Source: an uncultured Bacteroidales bacterium (GTDB lineage Bacteria > Bacteroidota > Bacteroidia > Bacteroidales > FEN-979). Taken from it: DNA of 56,869 nucleotides. The stretch spans positions 1 through 56,869 of the forward strand of contig CAIYUC010000045.1 of NCBI GenBank assembly GCA_903929315.1, given 5' to 3'. A model generated the notes under the pieces. It made no database searches, was not told the origin of the DNA, and saw only the letters and a program-made list of their open reading frames with translations. Every line of letters starts with the position of its first letter. The first letter of the stretch is position 1. Made by a program: the position numbers and the translations under genes. Positions 16,065-24,655 of the stretch are shown piece by piece.

Positions 16065-18470
16065 TTGTCAACTCTTTTCGATCTTCACCAGGGGGAAGCG
16101 GGAATTATCATTAAAATCAAAGGTCGTGGCGCTTTTCGTAAACGGATCACCGAAATGGGATTCGTTAAAGGGAAGGAAGTTACCGTGATAAAATCAGCTC
16201 CTCTATCAGACCCTATTGAATATAAGCTCATGGGGTACAATATTTCTTTACGAAGAAGCGAAAGCCGCCTGATAGAAGTGATGTCAATGGAAGAAGCTCT
16301 TTCGAAAGTTGAAGAGATCCAGGAGCTTGAGGGCTATGACGGAACGATCATCGATGCCGAACTTAAAACTTCAGCCCGGGAAAAAGGGAAGATCATTGAT
16401 ATTGCCCTTGTCGGAAACCCAAATTCCGGAAAAACAACCCTTTTCAACTTTGCCTCAGGCTCAAGGGAACATGTCGGGAATTTTTCCGGTGTGACAGTGG
16501 ATTCGAAAACAGCAAAATTCAGGCAAAACGGATATACTTTTAACATCACTGATTTACCCGGAACCTATTCCCTGAGTGCTTATACACCTGAAGAGATATT
16601 TGTCAGGAAGCACATCCTGGAAAATTTCTCAGATATCGTGGTGAACGTTGTCGACGCTTCAAACCTGGAAAGGAACCTGTATCTTACCACACAACTTATC
16701 GATATGGATATCAGGGTTGTGATGGCCCTGAATATGTATGACGAACTGGAGAAGACCGGAGACATCCTGGACTATATAGCGCTTGGGAAACTCCTTGGAA
16801 TCCCGATCATTCCAACAGTCAGCTCCAAAGGGACCGGGATAAAAGAACTGTTTGACCGTATCATAGAGGTTTATGAAGACCGTGATCCTGTGGTCCGTCA
16901 TGTCCATATCAATTATGGACAGGAAATTGAAAAATCCCTGAAAAAAATACAAGATTCGATCTGGAAAGATAAATCACTGACTGACCGTATTTCATCGCGA
17001 TATTATGGGATCAGGCTCCTTGAAAAGGATACAAAAATATTTCCGGAGCTATCGGATTCAGGCCATATCGATGAAATATCAGCGGTTTCTGATCTTGAGA
17101 CAAGACGTTTGGAGAGTACGCTGAACGAGGATTCCAATACTCTTATCACGGATGCCAAATATGGTTTTATTACCGGTGCATTGAAAGAAACAATGGTAGT
17201 AAATCAGCATCCGAACAATGGCAGGACCCCCAGCGAATCAATCGATAAATATCTTACTCATAAGATCCTGGGATTTCCCATTTTTATTGTGTTTCTCTGG
17301 ATGATGTTTGAAACCACCTTCGTATTGGGTGAATATCCCAAAAGGGGAATAGACCTGATCGTCAAATGGATCGGAAGTGAAGTCAACACATTGATCCCTG
17401 CCGGACCTTTTAAAGATCTTCTGGTAGATGGTATAATCAATGGGATAGGCAGCGTAATCATCTTTCTGCCGAATATCCTGATCCTTTTCTTTTTTATCTC
17501 CCTGATGGAAGATACCGGGTACATGGCAAGAGCCGCCTTCATTATGGATAAACTGATGCATAAGATCGGCCTTCACGGGCAGTCATTCATCCCCCTGATC
17601 ATGGGTTTTGGTTGTAATGTTCCTGCTATCATGACGACACGCACACTGAAAGACAGGAATGACAGGCTGTTGACCATGCTTATAAATCCTTTCATGTCAT
17701 GCAGTGCACGACTGCCGGTTTATATCCTTATTACCGGTGCCATTTTCCCGAAATATGCAGGAACTGTTATTTTTGGATTATACCTTATAGGCATTTTACT
17801 TGCTATTCTTATATCGATCCTGTTCAAAAGAACTTTATTCAGGAATAAAGCAGCGCCTTTTGTGATGGAACTTCCCCCCTATCGCATGCCAACCATGAAA
17901 GTTATTGTCCGTCATATGTGGGATAAAGGACAACATTACCTGAGTAAAATGGGGGGAGTCATTCTGATCGCTGTCATCCTGATCTGGGCTTTGGAATATT
18001 TTCCGAGAGGAGGCAGTCATATAACTCCTGAACAACAATTATCGAATTCATACATTGGTAAGATCGGTCGAACGATTGAACCGGTAATCCGTCCCCTGGG
18101 TTTTGAATGGAGAATGGGCGTCAGTCTGATCACAGGAGCTGCAGCAAAAGAGGTGGTCGTCAGTACCATGGGTGTACTTTTTGGATCCGGTCATTATCAT
18201 GAAAAAAATGTTGAACCAAATCTTTCGGCCATTATTCAGTCAGAGACCTATCATGATGGTCCCAGATCGGGTACAAGGGTATTTACCCCCCTTGCAGGAA
18301 TTTCATATTTATTGTTTATCCTCATCTATATGCCATGTATTGCAGTAATTGCCACGGTGAAAAAAGAATCTTCCAGTTGGAAATGGACGACCTTTCTGAT
18401 CATCTATACAACTTCATTAGCATGGATATTATCATTCTGCGTCTTCCAGATCGGTAGTTTGTTTATTTAA
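16065..18470 (+). CDS. feoB: Ferrous iron transport protein, FeoA-FeoB fusion
   Basis: The 801-aa protein is the Fe(II) uptake permease with FeoA fused in front. FeoA (SH3-like) covers residues 4-73 (KRITEMGFVKGKEVTVI..LMGYNISLRRSESRLIEV). The FeoB G domain has GNPNSGKTT (117-125), DLPG (163-166) and NMYD (223-226), followed by a GDI region and the membrane gate domains with the conserved GCNVPAIMTTR and SCSARLPVY segments. The start is TTG at 16065, and an in-frame TAA ends at 16064, so no upstream start is possible; the next Met (residue 31) would destroy FeoA. The next two genes are a Cys-rich Feo-associated membrane protein and a translationally coupled NlpC/P60 protein. Confidence 0.94.
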   Translation: MSTLFDLHQGEAGIIIKIKGRGAFRKRITEMGFVKGKEVTVIKSAPLSDPIEYKLMGYNISLRRSESRLIEVMSMEEALSKVEEIQELEGYDGTIIDAELKTSAREKGKIIDIALVGNPNSGKTTLFNFASGSREHVGNFSGVTVDSKTAKFRQNGYTFNITDLPGTYSLSAYTPEEIFVRKHILENFSDIVVNVVDASNLERNLYLTTQLIDMDIRVVMALNMYDELEKTGDILDYIALGKLLGIPIIPTVSSKGTGIKELFDRIIEVYEDRDPVVRHVHINYGQEIEKSLKKIQDSIWKDKSLTDRISSRYYGIRLLEKDTKIFPELSDSGHIDEISAVSDLETRRLESTLNEDSNTLITDAKYGFITGALKETMVVNQHPNNGRTPSESIDKYLTHKILGFPIFIVFLWMMFETTFVLGEYPKRGIDLIVKWIGSEVNTLIPAGPFKDLLVDGIINGIGSVIIFLPNILILFFFISLMEDTGYMARAAFIMDKLMHKIGLHGQSFIPLIMGFGCNVPAIMTTRTLKDRNDRLLTMLINPFMSCSARLPVYILITGAIFPKYAGTVIFGLYLIGILLAILISILFKRTLFRNKAAPFVMELPPYRMPTMKVIVRHMWDKGQHYLSKMGGVILIAVILIWALEYFPRGGSHITPEQQLSNSYIGKIGRTIEPVIRPLGFEWRMGVSLITGAAAKEVVVSTMGVLFGSGHYHEKNVEPNLSAIIQSETYHDGPRSGTRVFTPLAGISYLLFILIYMPCIAVIATVKKESSSWKWTTFLIIYTTSLAWILSFCVFQIGSLFI

Positions 18471-18492
18471 GGTAAAGTAATTCCTGACTATA

Positions 18493-18681
18493 ATGTTACA
18501 GATCATCCTTTCCATCATCATTGTCCTCGCAGCCCTCTCCTACGCCATATACCGGATCGTTAAGTATTTTAAAAATCCCTTGCATGAATGTAAAGATTGT
18601 GAATTGGGTTGTGGAGGATGTCCCCTGGAAGAGTTAAAAAATATTCCTACCTTTGACATGAATCAAAAAAACAACCATTGA
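18493..18681 (+). CDS. FeoB-associated Cys-rich membrane protein
   Basis: The 62-aa protein has one N-terminal membrane helix (about residues 2-22) and then a cysteine cluster, CKDCELGCGGCP. This is the pattern of the small Cys-rich proteins that accompany feoB in many Bacteroidota and Firmicutes. It is probably an accessory of the Fe(II) transporter, perhaps binding iron or an Fe-S cluster (inference). It starts 22 bp after feoB, and its TGA stop overlaps the next ATG (TGATG), so translation of the two is coupled. Confidence 0.82.
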   Translation: MLQIILSIIIVLAALSYAIYRIVKYFKNPLHECKDCELGCGGCPLEELKNIPTFDMNQKNNH

Positions 18682-19490
18682 TGGAATTTGGTATCTGTCT
18701 TCAAAGCGTTATTCCTGTCAGAGCGGTACCTTCTCATAAAAGTGAGATGGTGACCCAGATTCTGTTCGGAGAACTCTACAGGATCCTTCAAAAAGAGAAT
18801 GAATGGCTGATGATCCAGCTTTCTTATGATAATTATACCGGTTGGATTCATTCAGCACAATTCCATCCATTGGAAGAATCTGAATTTATCCGCTTGTTCA
18901 ACCTGGATGCGGCAGTAAGTATCGACCTTGTCCAACTCATTTCAAATGATACGAAGCAGACCATGCTTCCGATCATGCTGGGCAGTTCTTTACCGGGTTA
19001 TGATGGTCAGCAGTTCAGCATAGGAAGGCAAACTTTCAGTTTTGACGGGCTTATTTCAGATATCAAAGTATTTGAAGCTGCTATCACACCAAGGGAACGG
19101 CTTAAGGCAAAACAGTCGATCATTGACGACGCCTTGCTGTTTCTCAATGCGCCATATTTCTGGGGAGGTCGCACGCCTTTTGGGATCGATTGTTCAGGAT
19201 TTGTTCAGATGGTCTTTAAATTAAAAAAGATAAAACTTCTGCGTGATGCGGCTCAACAGGCTACCCAGGGTGAAACATTAAATTTTGTAACCGAAGCCGA
19301 ACCCGGAGACCTCGCCTTTTTCGATAACCTTGATGGGGATATCACCCATGTAGGACTGTTTATGGATAAAAACAGGATTATCCATGCTTCCGGGAAAGTT
19401 CGCATCGATATTATTGATCATCTTGGAATCTACAACGAAGAAGAACAGCGATACACTCATAATCTGAGGATTATGAAACGGATTGTTTAA
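18681..19490 (+). CDS. NlpC/P60 family cell-wall hydrolase with SH3 domain
   Basis: The 269-aa product has an N-terminal bacterial SH3-like region (about 8-60, with VPSHKSEMVTQILFGELYRIL and DNYTGWIHSAQ), a linker, and a C-terminal NlpC/P60 (C40) domain with catalytic Cys171 (GIDCSGFVQ), His223 (ITHVGLF) and His235 (IIHASG). It cleaves peptide stems of peptidoglycan, typically D-Glu to diamino acid bonds. No signal peptide is evident from ATG 18681; a TTG three bases upstream is the only alternative. The start overlaps the preceding stop in TGATG, an unusual coupling of a wall hydrolase to the feo operon. Its 3' end overlaps the convergent barrel gene by 4 bp. Confidence 0.85.
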   Translation: MEFGICLQSVIPVRAVPSHKSEMVTQILFGELYRILQKENEWLMIQLSYDNYTGWIHSAQFHPLEESEFIRLFNLDAAVSIDLVQLISNDTKQTMLPIMLGSSLPGYDGQQFSIGRQTFSFDGLISDIKVFEAAITPRERLKAKQSIIDDALLFLNAPYFWGGRTPFGIDCSGFVQMVFKLKKIKLLRDAAQQATQGETLNFVTEAEPGDLAFFDNLDGDITHVGLFMDKNRIIHASGKVRIDIIDHLGIYNEEEQRYTHNLRIMKRIV

Positions 19491-20182
19491 TGTCCTTTCG
19501 GCTTCGTCTGCTTTTTATGAATTATTTCCTGATTAAAAACGTAGGTAAGCCTGAATGTCAGAATATTATTATATTGCTGGCGGGTCCAGTCATTATTTGG
19601 AGTCGGATAAAGCTGATTCTGGAACACCCTGGTCCGGATCTTCACCATGGAATAAGAATACCTGAAATTCAACCAGAGCCGCTGCCATAATTTTACTTTG
19701 ATATCAACAAGAAAATCAATGTCACTTTTCTTATAGGGACCCTGAAGGTTGTTAATTGTCAGTGAATCATGTTCCCACTCTTTGACATTGACCAGTTGTC
19801 CGTATGAGAAACCCAATCCTCCTGATACTGCATTCTTATCCGTAAAATGCACAAGTACCGGGATTTCTGCATAGTCCAGGTTGAGCTTATAATAGGGTTG
19901 TCGTTGTCCGGTTGTGTCGTTTGGACCAACTTTCTGGTAACTACCTGCCTGCGAGTATATCAATTCCAGCGTAACTGTCCATTTTTTATTTTTTGTAAAT
20001 GGAATGATAACCGAAGGGCCGCCATTGAAACCATAATGATGAAAGCCATAAATCTCATCCCCATCTACCTGAGTCATGTTCATTCCGGCCGAAAACGCAC
20101 CCAGGATTCTTTGGGAATAAGCCTGCTCTATAAAAAAGAAGGAAGCAATGAAGATTAGTAAAGTAAAAAATTTTTTCATCAA
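19487..20182 (-). CDS. Outer-membrane beta-barrel protein (PorT-like family)
   Basis: The 231-aa product has a signal peptide (about 1-22, ending AYS/Q), then a series of amphipathic strands such as LGAFSAGMNMTQVDG, KWTVTLELIYSQAGS, KLNLDYAEIPVLVHF and LWLNFRYSYSMV, typical of the PorT/outer-membrane beta-barrel family common in Bacteroidota. PorT itself belongs to the T9SS, but this family is large and I cannot say that this member does. The C-terminal tail (HKKQTKPKGH) is basic and extends past the last strand. It appears to be a single-gene unit, convergent with the NlpC/P60 gene. Confidence 0.75.
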   Translation of the reverse strand: MMKKFFTLLIFIASFFFIEQAYSQRILGAFSAGMNMTQVDGDEIYGFHHYGFNGGPSVIIPFTKNKKWTVTLELIYSQAGSYQKVGPNDTTGQRQPYYKLNLDYAEIPVLVHFTDKNAVSGGLGFSYGQLVNVKEWEHDSLTINNLQGPYKKSDIDFLVDIKVKLWQRLWLNFRYSYSMVKIRTRVFQNQLYPTPNNDWTRQQYNNILTFRLTYVFNQEIIHKKQTKPKGH

Positions 20183-20192
20183 TCAATTAATT

Positions 20193-20220
20193 TCTCTGCG
20201 CCTCTGTGTCTCTGCGGTGA
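20193..20220. repeat. 8-bp-phased intergenic repeat (TCTCTGYG family, copy 2)
   Basis: Three phased units (TCTCTGCG, CCTCTGTG, TCTCTGCG) are followed by GTGA. They are the same framework as at 15975-16002 and lie in the 97-bp gap between tex and the barrel gene. Confidence 0.6.
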
Positions 20221-20279
20221 TAAAATGCATTTTAGGCATCTTCAGGCCAAAGGCAGGACTGTATTCATTATAAAAACGC

Positions 20280-22430
20280 TTATTCGGGCTTAATATTTTG
20301 GTTCTTCATGGATAGTTGAATTCTCTTTCTTTCAATATCAATTTCTATTACCTCGACCATAACTTTTTGATTGATCTTTACTACCTCGTTGGGATCCCTG
20401 ACAAACCGATCTGCTAAATTGCTCACATGCACAAGGCCATCCTGGTGAACACCAACATCAATAAAGGCTCCGAATTTTGTGATATTGGTCACAATTCCAG
20501 GCAGTTTCATGCCGACTTTCAGGTCATTGACAGAATGGATCTCTTTTGCAAATTCAAACAGCTCAAATTTTTTCCGTGGATCCCGCCCGGGTTTGGCAAG
20601 CTCCTGCATGATGTCCTGTAGGGTAGGTAACCCTGTTCTGTCATTAACAAATTCTTCCAATTTAATTTTTCCTCTTAATTCAGGACTTTCAATAAGATCA
20701 AGGATGGAACAATGGGCCTTATTAGCCATGTCAGAGACAACGTGGTAACTTTCCGGATGAACTGCGCTTCTGTCGAGAGGGTTTTCGCCATCCCTGATCC
20801 TTAAAAAACCGGCTGCCTGTTCGAATGCTTTGTCTCCGAAACGAGGTATCTTTTTCAACTGCTCTCTGGACAGAAAGGCTCCATGCTCATTCCTGTACAT
20901 CACCAGGTTTTTTGCCAGGCCCGGACCAAGTCCGGAAACATAGGTCAGGAGTTGTTCGCTTGCAGTGTTGACTTCCACTCCTACCGAATTTACACAACTT
21001 ACCACAGTATCCTCAAGGCTTTGCTGAAGAAGTTTCTGATTGACATCATGTTGGTACTGGCCGACACCTATAGATTTGGGATCGATCTTTACCAGCTCTG
21101 CCAATGGATCCATTAATCGCCGGCCGATAGAAATGGCGCCCCTCACCGTCACATCCCATTCGGGAAATTCATTTCGTGCGACAGGCGATGCAGAATAGAC
21201 AGAAGCTCCGCTTTCATTCACCATAATTGCAATAAGATCATTTTCGAAGGGAATGGCACGGATCAGAAATTCAGTTTCCCTCCCGGCCGTACCGTTGCCA
21301 ATTGCAATAGCTTCAATTTTGTATGATTTCACAAGACTTTTGATCTTATGAATGGCTTCTTTGACCTCCAATTGAGGAGGATGCGGAAAAATCGTTTCAT
21401 TATGTAATAATTTCCCCTGCTTATCAAGGCATACCAGCTTGCAGCCGCTACGGAACCCGGGATCAATGGCCAGCACATTTTTCTGCCCAAGCGGTGGAGC
21501 CAATAAAAGCTGGCGAAGGTTTTCAACGAAAACCCTGATCGCTTCACGGTCTGCTCTTTCCTTTGCCCATTGTCGCATTTCTGTTTCCATGGAGGGAAAA
21601 AGAAGTCTTTTGCAACTGTCTTTTATGGTTTCCCTGACAAGCTCCGACGAAGTTGAGTTGCCATGAATAAATATATTTCCCAGTATTTCCCGGGCTTTTA
21701 ATCCATCCACTTCAACCATGACTTTCAGGAATGATTCATTCTCTCCCCTTAAGATGGCGAGAAGACGGTGAGAAGGAGCTTTGAGTAATAATTCCCTGAA
21801 ATCGAAATAATTTTTATAATTTGTACCTTCTTCCTCTTTTCCCTTAGCGACTTTGGAGCATAGCAAACCCTCTCTCTGAAAGAGCCACCGGATGCGTTTC
21901 CGTGCATAGATGTGTTCATTGATCCATTCGGCTATGATGTCGCAAGCTCCCTGGATCGCCTCTTCCACAGAGCGGACTCCTTTCTCAGGATTTATAAATG
22001 GTTGGGCTTTATTTTCAATGTCGTTGTATTTTTGCGAAAGAATGATCTTTGCAAGAGGTTCCAGACCTTTTTCCTTTGCAATGCTCGCACGGGTCTTTCT
22101 CTTGGGGCGGTAGGGAAGGTAAAGATCTTCCAATTCAGCCATTGACTTGGCATCGTTTATCGCAAGTTCAAGTTCTCCGGTGAGTTTTTCCTGCTCTGTG
22201 AGTGATTTAATGATGACTTCCCTTCGGGCATCAAGATCCTTCAATTGAATCAACCGGTCACGGATCTTCATCAGAAGAACTTCATCCATACTACCGGTCA
22301 TCTCTTTCCGGTAACGGGCTATGAATGGAATAGTGGCTCCCTCTTCAAGAAGTTTTATCGTATTCCTTATGAAGGTTGACGCAATATTCAGTTCAAGTGC
22401 CAGTATGCCGGAATATTTTTCAGATGTCAT
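20280..22430 (-). CDS. tex: Tex family S1 RNA-binding transcription accessory protein
   Basis: The 716-aa protein matches Tex in length and order: an N-terminal helical region (AIPFIARYRKEMTGSMDE), then DLEDLYLPYRPKRKTRASIAKEKGLEPLA, a YqgF/RNase H-like domain (LAIDPGFRSGCKLVCLD), helix-hairpin-helix segments (VNTASEQLLTYVSGLGPGLAKNLV) and a C-terminal S1 domain (GIVTNITKFGAFIDVGVHQDGLVHVS). It binds nucleic acid and is linked to transcription and RNA metabolism. I choose ATG 22430; a TTG at 22451 would add seven residues and overlap the upstream gene's stop. It follows the Fe-S protein gene by 14 bp on the same strand and is probably cotranscribed. Confidence 0.93.
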   Translation of the reverse strand: MTSEKYSGILALELNIASTFIRNTIKLLEEGATIPFIARYRKEMTGSMDEVLLMKIRDRLIQLKDLDARREVIIKSLTEQEKLTGELELAINDAKSMAELEDLYLPYRPKRKTRASIAKEKGLEPLAKIILSQKYNDIENKAQPFINPEKGVRSVEEAIQGACDIIAEWINEHIYARKRIRWLFQREGLLCSKVAKGKEEEGTNYKNYFDFRELLLKAPSHRLLAILRGENESFLKVMVEVDGLKAREILGNIFIHGNSTSSELVRETIKDSCKRLLFPSMETEMRQWAKERADREAIRVFVENLRQLLLAPPLGQKNVLAIDPGFRSGCKLVCLDKQGKLLHNETIFPHPPQLEVKEAIHKIKSLVKSYKIEAIAIGNGTAGRETEFLIRAIPFENDLIAIMVNESGASVYSASPVARNEFPEWDVTVRGAISIGRRLMDPLAELVKIDPKSIGVGQYQHDVNQKLLQQSLEDTVVSCVNSVGVEVNTASEQLLTYVSGLGPGLAKNLVMYRNEHGAFLSREQLKKIPRFGDKAFEQAAGFLRIRDGENPLDRSAVHPESYHVVSDMANKAHCSILDLIESPELRGKIKLEEFVNDRTGLPTLQDIMQELAKPGRDPRKKFELFEFAKEIHSVNDLKVGMKLPGIVTNITKFGAFIDVGVHQDGLVHVSNLADRFVRDPNEVVKINQKVMVEVIEIDIERKRIQLSMKNQNIKPE

Positions 22431-22444
22431 CGCAGCTTTATTAT

Positions 22445-23164
22445 CTACCAACCCGATGCAAGAACATCAATGACATGTATGGTTTTGATAGGAAGTTTAT
22501 GTTTATTGATATAGGCCTGTTGATGAAACAGGCAGGAAGTGTCGGTCGAGACAATATATTCCGCACCGGTTTCAAGGGCATAATTTACTTTGTGCTCGGC
22601 CATAGCAGTGGATATATTCTCAAACTTAACGGAGAATGTGCCACCAAATCCACAACATACCTCATTATCCTGCATTTCCCGTAATACAAGACCTTTGACT
22701 TTACCCAACAGGATACGGGGTTCGTTTTTTATGCCATATTCCCTTAATGCAGCACAGGAATCATGATAGGTTACCACATGATCAAAGATCGCACCGGTAT
22801 CATCCGTTTTTAAAACATTGACAAGGAAATCGGTGAATTCGTACATATTTTTCTTTAACTGTTTATATTCATGATGAAGACCGGTATTTTGAAACAACCA
22901 GGAATAATAATTCCGGACCATACCGGCACATGACGCAGAAGGACTAATGACCGGACGATCGTTGGGAAAATCATGGAGGAACTTGGTTCCCATTTCCTTC
23001 GCTTCATCCCAGAAACCACTGTTAAAAGCCATCTGGCCACAACAGGTCTGGTTGCCGTTGTAATGAACATCCACTCCCAGCTTCTCTAAGATTTTCACCA
23101 TATTCATACCTGTCCCGGGAAAAAGCTGATCGACAAAGCAGGGGATAAAAATATCAACAAGCAT
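22445..23164 (-). CDS. LutA/YkgE-like (Fe-S)-binding CCG-domain protein
   Basis: The 239-aa protein has two cysteine-rich CCG domains: FIPCFVDQLFP with NQTCCGQMAFN in the first half, and VTYHDSCAALREYG with NEVCCGFGGTFSVKF in the second. Length and motifs match LutA/YkgE, the Fe-S subunit of the LutABC lactate utilisation complex. LutB and LutC are not adjacent, so here it may work with partners encoded elsewhere or in another redox complex of the heterodisulfide reductase B type. There is no signal peptide. It precedes tex in the same transcription direction. Confidence 0.82.
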   Translation of the reverse strand: MLVDIFIPCFVDQLFPGTGMNMVKILEKLGVDVHYNGNQTCCGQMAFNSGFWDEAKEMGTKFLHDFPNDRPVISPSASCAGMVRNYYSWLFQNTGLHHEYKQLKKNMYEFTDFLVNVLKTDDTGAIFDHVVTYHDSCAALREYGIKNEPRILLGKVKGLVLREMQDNEVCCGFGGTFSVKFENISTAMAEHKVNYALETGAEYIVSTDTSCLFHQQAYINKHKLPIKTIHVIDVLASGW

Positions 23165-23297
23165 AAATTCTATATAATGTCATGAACAATATTGAAAGGA
23201 TGATTAAAAATCCAAAATTAAAGATTTCTTAGTCTTTTTCCGTCTTTTTATTTTCATTACCTGTCTTTTTCCATATAATAAAATGATAATAAAGTAC

Positions 23298-23370
23298 ACC
23301 ACATAGACACAATAGAGCACAATAGAAAAAAAATATTTATTCTAATGTGACCTATTGTGCCTATTGTGGT
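23298..23370. repeat. Inverted repeat built from CACAATAG words
   Basis: The left arm has two CACAATAG words (23308-23325) and the right arm has two CTATTGTG words (23352-23368). They pair with a one-base bulge, and ACCACA/TGTGGT at the outer ends also match. The element fills most of the 218-bp gap between aroA and the Fe-S gene and may act as a transcription boundary. The remaining bases of the gap are AT-rich with nothing else recognisable. Confidence 0.6.
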
Positions 23371-23382
23371 AAAAAAACCCGA

Positions 23383-24642
23383 TCATTGAATTTCAAACCC
23401 CAACGATGCCAGGTGTTCCCAGAACTGCGGGTAGGATTTCTTTACTACATCAGGGTCTTCAATGGTAATAGTTCCCATTTTGAGAGCCAATGGTGCAAAG
23501 GTCATTGCCATACGATGATCTCCATAAGATGCCATTCGGAGAGGAAGAGTTATTTTCATTATTGAAGGTGGAAATTCCATGGAAAGATCATTATCAGTTG
23601 AATCAAGGATTTCAATGATGATCCCGATTTTTTTAAATTCATTTGTTAATGCCAATAAGCGGTTGGTTTCCTTGAGCTTAAGGCTTTTCAGCCCTTCAAA
23701 ACGACCCTGGATCCCAATCGCTGCGCAGGTCGTAATAACGGGAGGCGCTATATCAGGATAATCAGTAAAATTAAAATAAAATCCGTCCATTTTTTTCTTC
23801 GCTTTGGTTATCCTCACACCATTCTCAAGATATTCTGTTGTCACTCCGAAATTCTGATAAATGCTTGAAATAATCGAATCTCCCTGAAGGCTGTTGGAAT
23901 TCAATCCGGTAAGGATAAGGTCAACTTCATCAGCAAGAGCGGCAGATTCATACCAGAATGCCGCTGATGACCAGTCTGCTTCAACAATATAATCTATGGG
24001 CTGAAATGCTGATTCCGGAATGATAATTTTATTCTTCTCTCTTTTAACCTGAACCCCAAAGTATTCCAATAGACGGATGGTCATATTGATGTATGGTTTT
24101 GAAACGGCCTCTCCCCTGAGATGAATAGTGATACCTCCGGGAATACAAGGGCCGGTCATTATCAGTGCGGAAACAAATTGGCTGCTTATACCGGCATCAA
24201 TAGTAATTTCGCCTCCCCGAAGTGGCCTTCCTTTGATCAGTAATGGCGGATAACCTAGTTTTGCAAGGTAATCTATGTCTGCGCCTAATAGTCTCAGGGC
24301 ATCAACCAATGCACCTATCGGGCGCAGTTTCATTCTTTCGGATCCGGTAAGTATCCATTTTCCCTGTTTTGAAGAAAGGTATGCTGTGAGGAAACGCATT
24401 GCTGTGCCTGCATTTCCTGTATCCAGTTCCACGATTTGTTTTTGTTGTTTTCTCTCTTTAATCTGTTTTAGAAGATCAGCCAGCAATAATGTATCATCAG
24501 CCTTAGCAAGGTTTTTGATCTGAAAATCTCCGGAAGTCTGGGCCTTAATGATCATCAACCTGTTGCTAAGACTCTTGGAGAAAGGAAGTTGGATCGTCCC
24601 TTTTAGATTTCTATCAGACTTTTTTAGGGTTACCGTTTTCAT
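23383..24642 (-). CDS. aroA: 3-phosphoshikimate 1-carboxyvinyltransferase (EPSP synthase)
   Basis: The 419-aa enzyme joins shikimate-3-phosphate and PEP in the shikimate pathway. Motifs include PFSKSLSNRLMI at the N-terminus, GNAGTAMRFLTAYL, SSQFVSALIM, SSAAFWYE, DYPDIAPPVITTCAA, LKLKETNRL and YGDHRMAMTFAPLAL. An upstream in-frame ATG at 24687 would add 15 residues and overlap aroB; I choose 24642, which matches the family start and leaves 13 bp after aroB. aroB and aroA form a pair with ald upstream on the same strand. Confidence 0.92.
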   Translation of the reverse strand: MKTVTLKKSDRNLKGTIQLPFSKSLSNRLMIIKAQTSGDFQIKNLAKADDTLLLADLLKQIKERKQQKQIVELDTGNAGTAMRFLTAYLSSKQGKWILTGSERMKLRPIGALVDALRLLGADIDYLAKLGYPPLLIKGRPLRGGEITIDAGISSQFVSALIMTGPCIPGGITIHLRGEAVSKPYINMTIRLLEYFGVQVKREKNKIIIPESAFQPIDYIVEADWSSAAFWYESAALADEVDLILTGLNSNSLQGDSIISSIYQNFGVTTEYLENGVRITKAKKKMDGFYFNFTDYPDIAPPVITTCAAIGIQGRFEGLKSLKLKETNRLLALTNEFKKIGIIIEILDSTDNDLSMEFPPSIMKITLPLRMASYGDHRMAMTFAPLALKMGTITIEDPDVVKKSYPQFWEHLASLGFEIQ

Positions 24643-24655
24643 GGATTTCCGTTTG

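Noticed and set aside
22431-22451. Tex start at TTG 22451
   Set aside because: It would overlap the upstream gene's stop and add seven residues not typical of Tex; ATG 22430 is adequate.
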